Of a stretch of 64,000 nucleotides of DNA, positions 31,865 to 39,753 are shown one piece after another. A program made the position numbers and the translations under genes. The notes beneath the pieces were generated by a model, which was not told the origin of the DNA, made no database searches, and saw nothing but the letters and a program-made list of their open reading frames with translations. Where the stretch lies: the NCBI RefSeq assembly GCF_015553355.1, contig NZ_JADNGN010000001.1, positions 137,388 through 201,387 on the forward strand. The letters are read 5' to 3'. The stretch is from Collinsella aerofaciens. GTDB lineage: Bacteria; Actinomycetota; Coriobacteriia; Coriobacteriales; Coriobacteriaceae. Position 1 is the stretch's first letter. The number at the start of each line of letters is the position of its first letter.

Positions 31865-34864
31865 CTATTTCTTAAGAAGGTACGAATAGTTGTCGCGCAC
31901 GGCCTTGATGGTCAGGCGGACGGCCTCGGGAAGGCCGGTGTTGACGGCATCGACCGAGACGGTGCGGACCGTGCCGGCGACGCGGACCTTAAAGTGATCC
32001 TCGTCCACGGCCAGGAAGCCCTCGTTCTCGGAGTTCTCCATGTCCTGCTCGCTCCAGAACAGGGTGAGCTTGTCCTTGTAGGGACGACCCTCCTGGTAGG
32101 GGCAGAACACGGCGCAGTTGCCGCACTCATTGCACATGCCGTCGACATGGACGACCTGATGCTTGGCCAGGCCCGGCACCTTGATGGCAACGTTGGCGCG
32201 GTTGGGGCACACGTCACAGCAGACCTCGCACACCGAACCGCAGCCCAGGCAGCGGGTCTTGGTGCAGTTGCGCTTGTCGCGGCACAGCGACCCCTTGCGC
32301 TCGTAGCAGGTGCCCTCGCGGCCGGCCTGCTCGTTGCAGTCGGCGTACTTGTTAAAGTCCACGCCGGCGATGGCGCGGGCGACTTCGGCGGCGTCGGCAA
32401 TAGCCTCGACCACGGTGGCCGGACCGCGACGGCAATCGCCTGCAGCCCAGACGCCCTCGACGCCGGTGGAGGTGGCGGCAAGGCGGCCACGACGGTCGTG
32501 CTCGACGCCCGCAGCATCGTACAGGCTGGCATCGATGCCCTCGCCCACGGCGCAGATCACCGTGGTGGCGGGAAGCTCGACGGTCTCGCCCGTGGCGACG
32601 GGGCTGCGACGGCCGCTTGCATCCGGCTCGCCAAGCTCCATAACGTCACAGGTCAGCACGGCGCCGTTAAGTACCTTGGGCGCCAGCAGTTCGCAGAACT
32701 CAACGCCGTCGGCAAGAGCAAGATCGAGCTCTTCCTCGTCGGCGGGCATCTGCTTCTTGGTACGGCGATACACCAGGCGCACGTTCTTCACGCCGGCCAG
32801 GCGCCTGGCCACGCGGGCCGCGTCCATGGCGGTGTTGCCGGCGCCAATAACCACGACGTCCTCGCCCAGCTCGAGCTTCTCGCCCTTCTTGGCGGTCTCG
32901 AGGAACTCCAGCACGTCGAGCTCGGCACCCTCGCCCAAGCCCGCAGAGCCGGGCATCCAGGCACCGGTGGCCACGACCACGTCGGTAAAGCCCTGGGCCT
33001 TGAGCTCTTCAATGGAATCCACGCGAGCGTTGAGCTGAACCTTGGCACCAAAGGCCAGGCAAAGCTCGGCGTCGTGCGAGATATCGTCGCTGGCGATACG
33101 GAACTCGGGGATCACGTGACGGACCACGCCGCCGAGCGAATCGCGGGCCTCAAAGATGGTGACGGGCACGCCGGCGCGCGTCAGGAAGAACGCCGTCGCC
33201 AGACCGGCCGGGCCGCCGCCGATAACGGCAACGTTGCGCTCGCCGTCGTTGGCGATGGCCTGGGCGCGCAGCTTGGGCAGCACGGCGGTCATGGCCTCGC
33301 GGGCGGCCTTGAGCTTGCTGGCGCGAATCTGGGCGCCCTCGGGCTCGTAGAATGCGCGCTCGCAGGCACGGCCGCAGGGATGCGGGCAGATGGTGCCGGT
33401 GATGAACGGCAGGGCGTTGCGCTCGATGATGATGTTGAGTGCGTCCTCGTAGCGGCCCTCGTCAACAGCCGCCAGGTAGGCGGGAATATCCTGCTGGATG
33501 GGGCAGCTCGTGCGGCACGGCGTGGTAAAGCAGTCGGAAAGCGGGCTCTTGCCGGCGACCTTGCGGTCGGGCAGCGGGCGCAGCGGCTTCTTGTAGAGCG
33601 GGTTGGTGAGCGAGTCGACCTGGATCGCGGTCACGGCCTCGAGCGAGACGCCCGCGAACGGCTTGCCATCCAGGTCGGTAAACTCGCCAGCCATCTGGCT
33701 AAAGCGCTCGTAGCCACCGGGCTTGAGCACGTCGGTCGCCAGGGTAACGGGCCAAATGCCGGCATCGTACAGGGCGCGGATGTTGTAGACCGTGGCACCG
33801 CCAGAGTAGCTGATGCGCAGCTTGCCATCGAACTGCTCAGTAATGCGGCGGGCAGCCTCGATGGTCAGCGAGAACAGCGAACGGCCCGACATGTACATCT
33901 CGGTGGAGGGCAGCTCGTTTCTCGTCACGTCGACGGGGAACGTGTTGGTGAGCTTGACGCCAAACTCAAGACCGCGCTCGGCGCACAGGGCAATCAGGCG
34001 CTCGAACATAGGCACGGCATCGGCCCACTGCAGGTCCTCGCGGAAGTGCGTGTCATCGAAGACGATATAGTCAAAGCCCAGCTCGTTGAGGCGCTGGCGG
34101 GCAAACTCATAGCCCAGCAGCGTGGGGTTGCACTTGATGTAGGTATTGAGGCCCTTCTCGGTGATGAGGTAGGTCGCGATGCGCTCAATCTCCGCCGGCG
34201 GGCAGCCATGCAGCGTAGACTCGGTAATGGAGTTGGAGACGCGTGCCGGAATGGACTCGACAAACGCGGCGTCGACATGCTCAAACTTGTCCAGGTTGGC
34301 GAGAGCCCATGCGCGGCACTCGTTCCAGACGTCGGAGCCGCTGGCATCCTTCATGCCCTCGATGTAGGCATCGACCTTGGGGCTCTTGATGCCCTCCAGG
34401 TCATAACCCACGGACATGTTGAAGACAAAGCCGTCCGGGCTTCCCAGGCCGTACTCGCGAGCGATCAGATGGCAGGCGAACCATGCCTTCACGTACTCGG
34501 CAAAGGCCTGCGGAACCTCAAGCTCAGTCGACCACTCGCAGTTGTAGCACTCGTCCTGTGCCACAATGCAGGGCTTGTTCACACACTTGGAGAGCTCCTC
34601 GCCGTCCATGACCTGAACGGTCTTGAGCTCAAAAAAGCGAGAACCGGCCACGTAGGACGCCACGATGTTCTGGGCAAGCTGCGTGTTGGGGCCAGCGGCC
34701 GGGCCAAACGGGGTCTCGATGCGCTCGTCAAAAATGGGAAGCGCACCCTCCTGGTTGGTCGTGACCATCTTGCGCACGCCAAAGATGGCGTCCTGGGTCT
34801 TGTGCTCCTCGATGATCCAGTTCATCAGCTGCGAAAACGGGATCGGCCTCATGATGTCGCTCAT
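31865..34864 (-). CDS. ygfK: YgfK, putative selenate-reductase-type FAD/FeS subunit
   Basis: A 999-residue multi-domain protein. The N-terminal 450 residues (MSDIMRPIPFSQLMNWIIEE onward) resemble the dihydropyrimidine-dehydrogenase-type barrel; then FTTPCRTSCPIQQDIPAYL opens a GltD-like part with NVAVIGGGPAGLATAFF (FAD) and VVIGAGNTAMDAARVARR (NADPH). The end has cysteine clusters (CTKTRCLGCGSVCEVCC and CNECGNCAVFC) for iron-sulfur centres. GAGGAG 6 nt upstream sets the start. It is a known member of purine-degradation clusters; its role is probably to pass electrons between NAD(P)H and the hydroxylase or a reductive step on the purine ring. Confidence 0.9.
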   Translation of the reverse strand: MSDIMRPIPFSQLMNWIIEEHKTQDAIFGVRKMVTTNQEGALPIFDERIETPFGPAAGPNTQLAQNIVASYVAGSRFFELKTVQVMDGEELSKCVNKPCIVAQDECYNCEWSTELEVPQAFAEYVKAWFACHLIAREYGLGSPDGFVFNMSVGYDLEGIKSPKVDAYIEGMKDASGSDVWNECRAWALANLDKFEHVDAAFVESIPARVSNSITESTLHGCPPAEIERIATYLITEKGLNTYIKCNPTLLGYEFARQRLNELGFDYIVFDDTHFREDLQWADAVPMFERLIALCAERGLEFGVKLTNTFPVDVTRNELPSTEMYMSGRSLFSLTIEAARRITEQFDGKLRISYSGGATVYNIRALYDAGIWPVTLATDVLKPGGYERFSQMAGEFTDLDGKPFAGVSLEAVTAIQVDSLTNPLYKKPLRPLPDRKVAGKSPLSDCFTTPCRTSCPIQQDIPAYLAAVDEGRYEDALNIIIERNALPFITGTICPHPCGRACERAFYEPEGAQIRASKLKAAREAMTAVLPKLRAQAIANDGERNVAVIGGGPAGLATAFFLTRAGVPVTIFEARDSLGGVVRHVIPEFRIASDDISHDAELCLAFGAKVQLNARVDSIEELKAQGFTDVVVATGAWMPGSAGLGEGAELDVLEFLETAKKGEKLELGEDVVVIGAGNTAMDAARVARRLAGVKNVRLVYRRTKKQMPADEEELDLALADGVEFCELLAPKVLNGAVLTCDVMELGEPDASGRRSPVATGETVELPATTVICAVGEGIDASLYDAAGVEHDRRGRLAATSTGVEGVWAAGDCRRGPATVVEAIADAAEVARAIAGVDFNKYADCNEQAGREGTCYERKGSLCRDKRNCTKTRCLGCGSVCEVCCDVCPNRANVAIKVPGLAKHQVVHVDGMCNECGNCAVFCPYQEGRPYKDKLTLFWSEQDMENSENEGFLAVDEDHFKVRVAGTVRTVSVDAVNTGLPEAVRLTIKAVRDNYSYLLKK

Positions 34865-34938
34865 AGTGAGCTCCTCTCTGTAACGCCCGGCGAGACCGCG
34901 CGGCGGGCGCAAATACGGTGTAGCGCTAGCACAGCGCC

Positions 34939-34998
34939 GGCGACCCCGCGGAGGTCGCCTATACGCGCGTCGGATGCGACGAAACATCCGACGCGCGT
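34939..34998. other. Two strong hairpins between ssnA and ygfK
   Basis: GGCGACC/GGTCGCC (34939-34959, loop 7 nt) is followed at once by a perfect 14-bp stem ACGCGCGTCGGATG with its complement (34963-34998, loop 8 nt). No U-run. A similar 12-bp GC-rich hairpin lies in the gap upstream of ssnA. Confidence 0.55.
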
Positions 34999-35012
34999 GA
35001 ATCTACTTGTTA

Positions 35013-36368
35013 TTAGTAGGTGCGATCGTTGAGCGTGCTCCAGAGCTTCTTGGACTCAGCCATGGTCCACGCATTGATCTTTTCCTCATCAATGCCCACA
35101 AACTCGCGATCCTTGTACAGGACGCGGCCGTTGATGATGGTGGTGCGGCAGTTTTTGCCCATCATGCCAAAGAGCATGTGGCCGTCGATGTTCTCCTCGC
35201 TCAGCGGCGTAAAGGGCTTGTAGTCCATAACGATGACGTCGGCGGCGGCGCCGGCCTCGAGCACGCCGAGTTTGCGATCGAAGTACTTGCTCGCCATCTT
35301 GGCGTTGTTCTCAAACAGCATGGTCATGGCCTCGCACCAGCCCACGTTGGGCATGGCGGCGTTGTGGCGCTGAATGATCAGGAAGACCTTGAGGCTCTCG
35401 AGCATATCGTGGGTGTAGGCGTCGGTGCCCATGCACACGGGGATACCGCGGCGGAAGAACTCGAGCACGGGGGCGCAGCCCACGGCGTTGCCCATATTGG
35501 ATTCGGGGTTGTTGACGAGCCAGGTGCCGGACTCCTTGACGATATCCATCTCGGCAGGCGTCACGTGGATGCAGTGGCCGAGCATGGTGTCGGGACCCAG
35601 CAGGTTGTGCTGCAGTAGGCGCTCGACGGGGCTGATGCCGCCGCGGTTGAGGCGGGAGTCCCACACGTCGTTCATGCCCTCGCACACATGGATGTGGAAG
35701 CCGGTCAGACCGTTGTTGGCCTCGGCCATCTTGTCCATGGTCTCGTCCGAAAGCGTAAAGGTGGCATGTCCGCCAAACATGGCGGCGATCATGTGGTTGT
35801 CGTTATCGCGACGCTCCTTGGCGGCCCACTGGGCAAACTCGGCGTTCTCGGCAATGGCCTGGTCGCATTTTTCCTGGCCGCGGCGATCGGAGACCTCGTA
35901 GCACAGGCACGAACGCATGCCCAGCTCCTGAGCTGCATCCTTAATGGTAAAGAGGCTTCCCGGGATCTCGCAGAAGCTCGCATGGTGATCGAAGATCGTG
36001 GTGACGCCATCGCGGATGGAGTCAAGGATTGTGGCATAGGCGCTGGCCTTGGTGCCGTCGAGTGTCAGGTTGTCGTCGATCTTCCACCACTGCTGCTCAA
36101 GATTCTCCAGGAAGTTAGTGGGGTTGCAGCCCTTAATGGCAAGGCCGCGGGCCAGACCCGAGTAGATGTGGGTGTGGCAGTTGATGAGTCCGGGCATGAT
36201 GAGGTTGCCCCGGGCGTCGACGTACTCGGCATCCGGGTACTTGGCCTTGAGCTCGCACTCGGGGCCCACTTCGACGATCGTATCTCCGTCAATGGCGACC
36301 GCACCGTTTGGAATGAACGGGGTCTGAGCGTTGCGGGTAAAGACGGAACCGTTAGCGACCAGAAGCAT
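35013..36368 (-). CDS. ssnA: SsnA-type amidohydrolase/chlorohydrolase
   Basis: The 451-residue protein is a metal-dependent amidohydrolase: the ligands His65 and His67 in MPGLINCHTHIYSG, FHIHVCEG and LGHCIHVTPAEM histidines, and MGTDAYTHD with the catalytic Asp. SsnA belongs to the guanine-deaminase-like group and is a fixed member of the ygfK-ssnA-xdhD set; its substrate is not established. The ATG at 36368 has AAGGGAG upstream. It shares the strand with the permease and ygfK. Confidence 0.9.
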   Translation of the reverse strand: MLLVANGSVFTRNAQTPFIPNGAVAIDGDTIVEVGPECELKAKYPDAEYVDARGNLIMPGLINCHTHIYSGLARGLAIKGCNPTNFLENLEQQWWKIDDNLTLDGTKASAYATILDSIRDGVTTIFDHHASFCEIPGSLFTIKDAAQELGMRSCLCYEVSDRRGQEKCDQAIAENAEFAQWAAKERRDNDNHMIAAMFGGHATFTLSDETMDKMAEANNGLTGFHIHVCEGMNDVWDSRLNRGGISPVERLLQHNLLGPDTMLGHCIHVTPAEMDIVKESGTWLVNNPESNMGNAVGCAPVLEFFRRGIPVCMGTDAYTHDMLESLKVFLIIQRHNAAMPNVGWCEAMTMLFENNAKMASKYFDRKLGVLEAGAAADVIVMDYKPFTPLSEENIDGHMLFGMMGKNCRTTIINGRVLYKDREFVGIDEEKINAWTMAESKKLWSTLNDRTY

Positions 36369-36515
36369 TAATGCTCCCTTCAGCATCAGGGGCGGGGTTT
36401 GACACCTCTGACATGGCGGAGTGCGAAGCGCCGGCCTACACCGGAAACGGGCCCTCTCCCGTCAACGCTTCACCAAAGGGACAAACCCTTTGAAGTGCGG
36501 CTTGGCGCCGCATGA

Positions 36516-36547
36516 CGTCGGCGGACGAGGCGATGCGTCCGCCGACG
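36516..36547. other. Perfect 12-bp hairpin between uacT and ssnA
   Basis: CGTCGGCGGACG and its complement CGTCCGCCGACG enclose an 8-nt loop, just 16 bp after the permease stop. No U-run follows on the minus strand (CATGCGGC), so it may protect mRNA ends or set unequal gene expression rather than end transcription. Confidence 0.55.
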
Positions 36548-36563
36548 AATAGCACCGAATTGG

Positions 36564-37958
36564 TTACTTCTTGCTCTCGGGCAGGACCAGATCAACAGCG
36601 GCATCCTTGGCGGCATCGATGTGCTGAGCCACGACCGGCGTCTGCGGAAGGATCAGGTTGAGCACGATGGCCATGATGGCGGTGGGGGTCACGGCGTTGG
36701 AGCCGATGACGGTGGACACCCAGGTGGGCATGCCCTCGCCGGCGAGGCAGCCGCTGGCCATCCAAATACCCAGGCCAAAGACGACGGAGGTGCCGACGAT
36801 AGTGGTAGTGCGCTGCGTGAGGCCCTCGCGGGTGAACATGCGCACGCCGTTCATGGTGATGGTGCCAAAGACGCCGACGGTCGCGCCGCCGATGACGGGC
36901 TGCGGGATAGCGGAAAGGACGGCAGAGAGCTGCGGGAACAGACCGGCGATGGCAAAGACGGCCGCGATGATCACAAAGACCCACTTGTTGACGACCTTGT
37001 TGGAGCAGATGATGCCCACGTTCTGGCCAAGGGCGCTGGTGGGAAGACCGCCCAGCAGGCCGCCGACCATAGAAGTGAGGCCCTGGGACACGATAGCGCC
37101 AGAGAGCTCGCGCTCGGTGGGCATACGGTCGATGGAGCCCAGGCAGGCGGCGGAGACGTCACCGATAACCTGGATGGCAACCATGGGGAACACGACGGCG
37201 AGGGTAATGCAGACCTCGGGATCAAACTCGAGCGCGTAGGGCATGAGCTTGGGAAGGGCGAAGACCTGAGCGGTGGCGACGCTGGAGAAGTCGATCATGC
37301 CAAAGGGGATCGAAACGATCATGCCAACGATCATGCCAAAGAACACGGATCCCAGCTTGAGCGTGCCCTTGCCAAAGTTGGCGAGCGCAAAGACCACGGC
37401 GAAGGTGATAAGAGCGACGCACCAGGCCTGCGGGGTGCCCCACAGCGGCGTACCCATACCGCCGGCCATATACTTGACGGCCGTGGGATACAGCGAAACG
37501 CCGATGGAGAAGATGACCGTACCGGTCACGACGGGCGGGAACAGCCACTTGATCTTGCTGTAGGCCAGACCAAAGAGGACCGCGACGGCGCCGCCGACGA
37601 TCTCGCCACCCAGCAGCGCACCAAAGCTAAAGCCCGAGGCACCCATGGCCTGCAGGGCCGGCAGGAACGCGAACGAAACGCCCATGACGATGGGCAGGCC
37701 GCCGCCGATGCGACGGAAGGGAGCGAAGGCCTGAAGGGCCGTATCGATCGCCGAAAGAATGAGGGCGACCTGGATGATGTCGGTGCTCTGCTGGCTATTA
37801 AAGCCGTAGACGCCGGCCATGATGACCGCCGGGGTAATGATGCCGGCAAACGATGCCAGTACGTGCTGAAGGGCACACGGGATCATTTCCTTAACGGGAG
37901 GCATGCCTTCGCGAGTGAACAGGGCTTCAGTGCCGTTCGTAACCGTCTCCTGGGTCAT
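36564..37958 (-). CDS. uacT: NCS2-family purine (uric acid/xanthine) permease
   Basis: The 464-residue membrane protein has about 14 hydrophobic segments and the NCS2 motif ALGQNVGIICSNKVVNKWVF (about residues 304-323), with the QNVG core that distinguishes the xanthine/urate group from uracil permeases. FDPEVCITLAVVFPMVAIQV gives the conserved helix 8 region. It heads the uacT-ssnA-ygfK-ferredoxin-xdhD run, so it probably imports the purine that the cluster degrades. Whether urate or xanthine is preferred cannot be told from sequence. Confidence 0.88.
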   Translation of the reverse strand: MTQETVTNGTEALFTREGMPPVKEMIPCALQHVLASFAGIITPAVIMAGVYGFNSQQSTDIIQVALILSAIDTALQAFAPFRRIGGGLPIVMGVSFAFLPALQAMGASGFSFGALLGGEIVGGAVAVLFGLAYSKIKWLFPPVVTGTVIFSIGVSLYPTAVKYMAGGMGTPLWGTPQAWCVALITFAVVFALANFGKGTLKLGSVFFGMIVGMIVSIPFGMIDFSSVATAQVFALPKLMPYALEFDPEVCITLAVVFPMVAIQVIGDVSAACLGSIDRMPTERELSGAIVSQGLTSMVGGLLGGLPTSALGQNVGIICSNKVVNKWVFVIIAAVFAIAGLFPQLSAVLSAIPQPVIGGATVGVFGTITMNGVRMFTREGLTQRTTTIVGTSVVFGLGIWMASGCLAGEGMPTWVSTVIGSNAVTPTAIMAIVLNLILPQTPVVAQHIDAAKDAAVDLVLPESKK

Positions 37959-38045
37959 TTGACCACCAATCCTCGAAGTAGTTGTTTTCGCATCTAACGC
38001 TCTATTGTGACGCAGTGCGGGGTTGAGGTTGTGCCTTCATTGCAT

Positions 38046-38074
38046 ATCGTATTAAAGATGATTCTCATTCTCAA
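38046..38074 (-). promoter_or_regulatory. uacT promoter with overlapping Fur-like box
   Basis: On the minus strand TTGAGA (-35, 38069-38074), a 17-bp spacer and TACGAT (-10, 38046-38051). TGAGAAT-G-AGAATCA at 38059-38073 matches the 7-1-7 Fur consensus at most positions and overlaps the -35. The intergenic region 37959-38310 otherwise holds a 28-bp-spaced pair of TTTGGTCAA (38141, 38169) upstream of the second YheO-like regulator and no gene. Confidence 0.45.
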
Positions 38075-38310
38075 TAATAATTTTTTGTTATCAGACTATT
38101 CTTCAGCTGAAATAACGCATTTCCGCAGGTCAGGAAAGTGTTTGGTCAAAATAACATCTAACATTTCTTTTGGTCAACCGTTTACCGCTAAATTCCTACC
38201 GTTCGTCTGCATTACGCAATGTACCTGCGGATATACGAGATGATGGGCAGCGTGTTACCATGAGAAAAAATTGTTATGAACATTTCCGATTTCACCCAAA
38301 GGAGTTGCCC

Positions 38311-38967
38311 GTGAACGAGACCGTACGCCGCTTTTTGCCGATGGTCGATTTCCTGGAGCAGATACTCGGTAAGAACAGCGAGATCGTGCTGCACGATTTC
38401 TCGGATCCCGACCACGCCATCGTCGATATTCGCAACGGCATCGTGAGTGGCCGCAAGGTCGGCGGTCCCGCCACCGATCTGGCGCTCAAGATCATGCACG
38501 ACCCCAAGTATCGCGACCTGCCGTTTATTACGGGCTACGAGGGCCGCGGCGCCGGAGGCAAGACGCTGGAGTCCGCGACGTTCTTTATCCGCGAGGATGA
38601 CGAGATCGTCGGTATGCTCTGCGTCAACACCGACCTCTCGACCGTACGCTCCATCAACGCCATGGCGCAGCAGCTCATGGCGTGCTTCGACGCGGCGCCA
38701 ACGCGCACGGAGCCCGCCCCTATCGAGGTCGAAAGCCTTTCGGAGTCCACACAGGAGCTCATCGACCGCAGCATTGCCGAGTTGCTGAGCGCGCGTGGGC
38801 TGGATGTAGCGTCGCTTGGTCAGAGCGACCGCGTGGACGTCATTCGCCACCTCAACGGCAACGGGGTGTTCATGCTCAAGGGCGCTGTTGCCTGCGCCGC
38901 CACCGCGCTGGGCATCTCGGAGCCCAGCGTCTACCGCTACCTGCAAAAAGTCCGAAAGGAAGGCTAA
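38311..38967 (+). CDS. Second YheO-like PAS/HTH transcriptional regulator
   Basis: The 218-residue protein starts at a GTG with AAAGGAG upstream. It has the same layout as the regulator at 16923: a PAS-like part (SEIVLHDFSDPDHAIVDIRN, then RGAGGKTLESATFFIREDDE) and a C-terminal helix-turn-helix (CAATALGISEPSVYRYLQKV). The two paralogues flank the two halves of the purine gene set, so they may sense different intermediates. It is divergent from uacT. A frame extending 17 codons upstream to an ATG lacks a ribosome-binding site. Confidence 0.87.
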   Translation: MNETVRRFLPMVDFLEQILGKNSEIVLHDFSDPDHAIVDIRNGIVSGRKVGGPATDLALKIMHDPKYRDLPFITGYEGRGAGGKTLESATFFIREDDEIVGMLCVNTDLSTVRSINAMAQQLMACFDAAPTRTEPAPIEVESLSESTQELIDRSIAELLSARGLDVASLGQSDRVDVIRHLNGNGVFMLKGAVACAATALGISEPSVYRYLQKVRKEG

Positions 38968-39011
38968 CGAGCAAAATGAAGCGCGGCTCCACAAGCGATC
39001 CGTCACTTAAC

Positions 39012-39046
39012 AAAAGACCCTGCAGCTCGCACTGCAGGGTCTTTTT
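39012..39046. terminator. Bidirectional terminator between the YheO-like gene and ridA
   Basis: AAAAGACCCTGCAG pairs perfectly with CTGCAGGGTCTTTT across a 6-nt loop, with U-runs on both strands. It lies between two convergent genes. Confidence 0.9.
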
Positions 39047-39075
39047 GCATGTCATGTTTAGTTGTGGCCAACGCC

Positions 39076-39453
39076 TTAGAGAGCGGCAACGACCTCGATC
39101 TCGACCAGACCGCCAGCCGGAAGGGCGGCAACCTGGAAGGCGCTGCGCGCGGGGAACGGGGCCTCAAACTTGGAGGCGTAGATCTCGTTCACGGCGGCGA
39201 AGTCGGCGATGTCGGCCAGGTAGACCGTGGTCTTGACGACATCGGCAAAGGTAGCGCCGGCAGCGGTCAGCAGGGCCTCGACGTTGGCGAGGGACTGCTT
39301 GGCCTGGGCCTCGACGCCCTCGGGCATCTTGCCGGTCGCGGGATCGATGCCCAGCTGGCCGGACAGGAACACCATGTTGTCGGCCTGGATACCGGGGGAA
39401 TACGGGCCGATGGCTGCGGGTGCGTTATCGGAAGACACGACGGTCTTGCTCAT
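39076..39453 (-). CDS. ridA: RidA-family enamine/imine deaminase
   Basis: The 125-residue protein has the RidA/YjgF signatures: AAIGPYSPGIQADNMVFLSG, the QAKQSLANVEALLTAAGATF helix, VVKTTVYLADIADF, and PFPARSAFQVAALPAGGLVE with the conserved active-site arginine. RidA hydrolyses reactive 2-aminoacrylate-like enamines made by PLP enzymes. YgeX in this block forms exactly such an intermediate, so RidA here is plausibly a dedicated partner (inference). A good promoter lies upstream, and the ATG at 39453 has TAAGGAG. Confidence 0.92.
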   Translation of the reverse strand: MSKTVVSSDNAPAAIGPYSPGIQADNMVFLSGQLGIDPATGKMPEGVEAQAKQSLANVEALLTAAGATFADVVKTTVYLADIADFAAVNEIYASKFEAPFPARSAFQVAALPAGGLVEIEVVAAL

Positions 39454-39542
39454 GTTTTTCTCCTTACGATCAATTGAGAGAGCGTGAGCGCGGTGTTCAC
39501 ACCGGGAGGCACAGTTCGGTCTGAACACCGCGCTTGATTGGG

Positions 39543-39571
39543 ATAGTACTCAAGGTTTCTGTTTGATGCAA
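39543..39571 (-). promoter_or_regulatory. Promoter of ridA
   Basis: TTGCAT (39566-39571) and TACTAT (39543-39548) on the minus strand with a 17-bp spacer. It leaves a leader of about 85 nt. The rest of the 300-bp gap 39454-39753 holds only TATACT (39716-39721), a possible -10 box for the U32 gene. Confidence 0.55.
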
Positions 39572-39753
39572 GAATATTATCAGCTTGCGAGAATATTTTA
39601 TCGCCCAACGGTTTCCCCGAACCGCTGAACGGTTCTCATGTGGAGCAGCCAGTCCAAGCTGCTGAAGACTTTGTCCTGCTTAGGCTGCGGGCATCGTCCA
39701 TCGCAGCGACGCCACTATACTTTTGAATATCTGAGCATTTTGAAAGGCAGGAT

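Noticed and set aside
28464-31889. Very long open frame on the plus strand opposite xdhD and the ferredoxin gene
   Set aside because: Same cause: mirror of strongly supported minus-strand genes, no motif and no ribosome-binding site.
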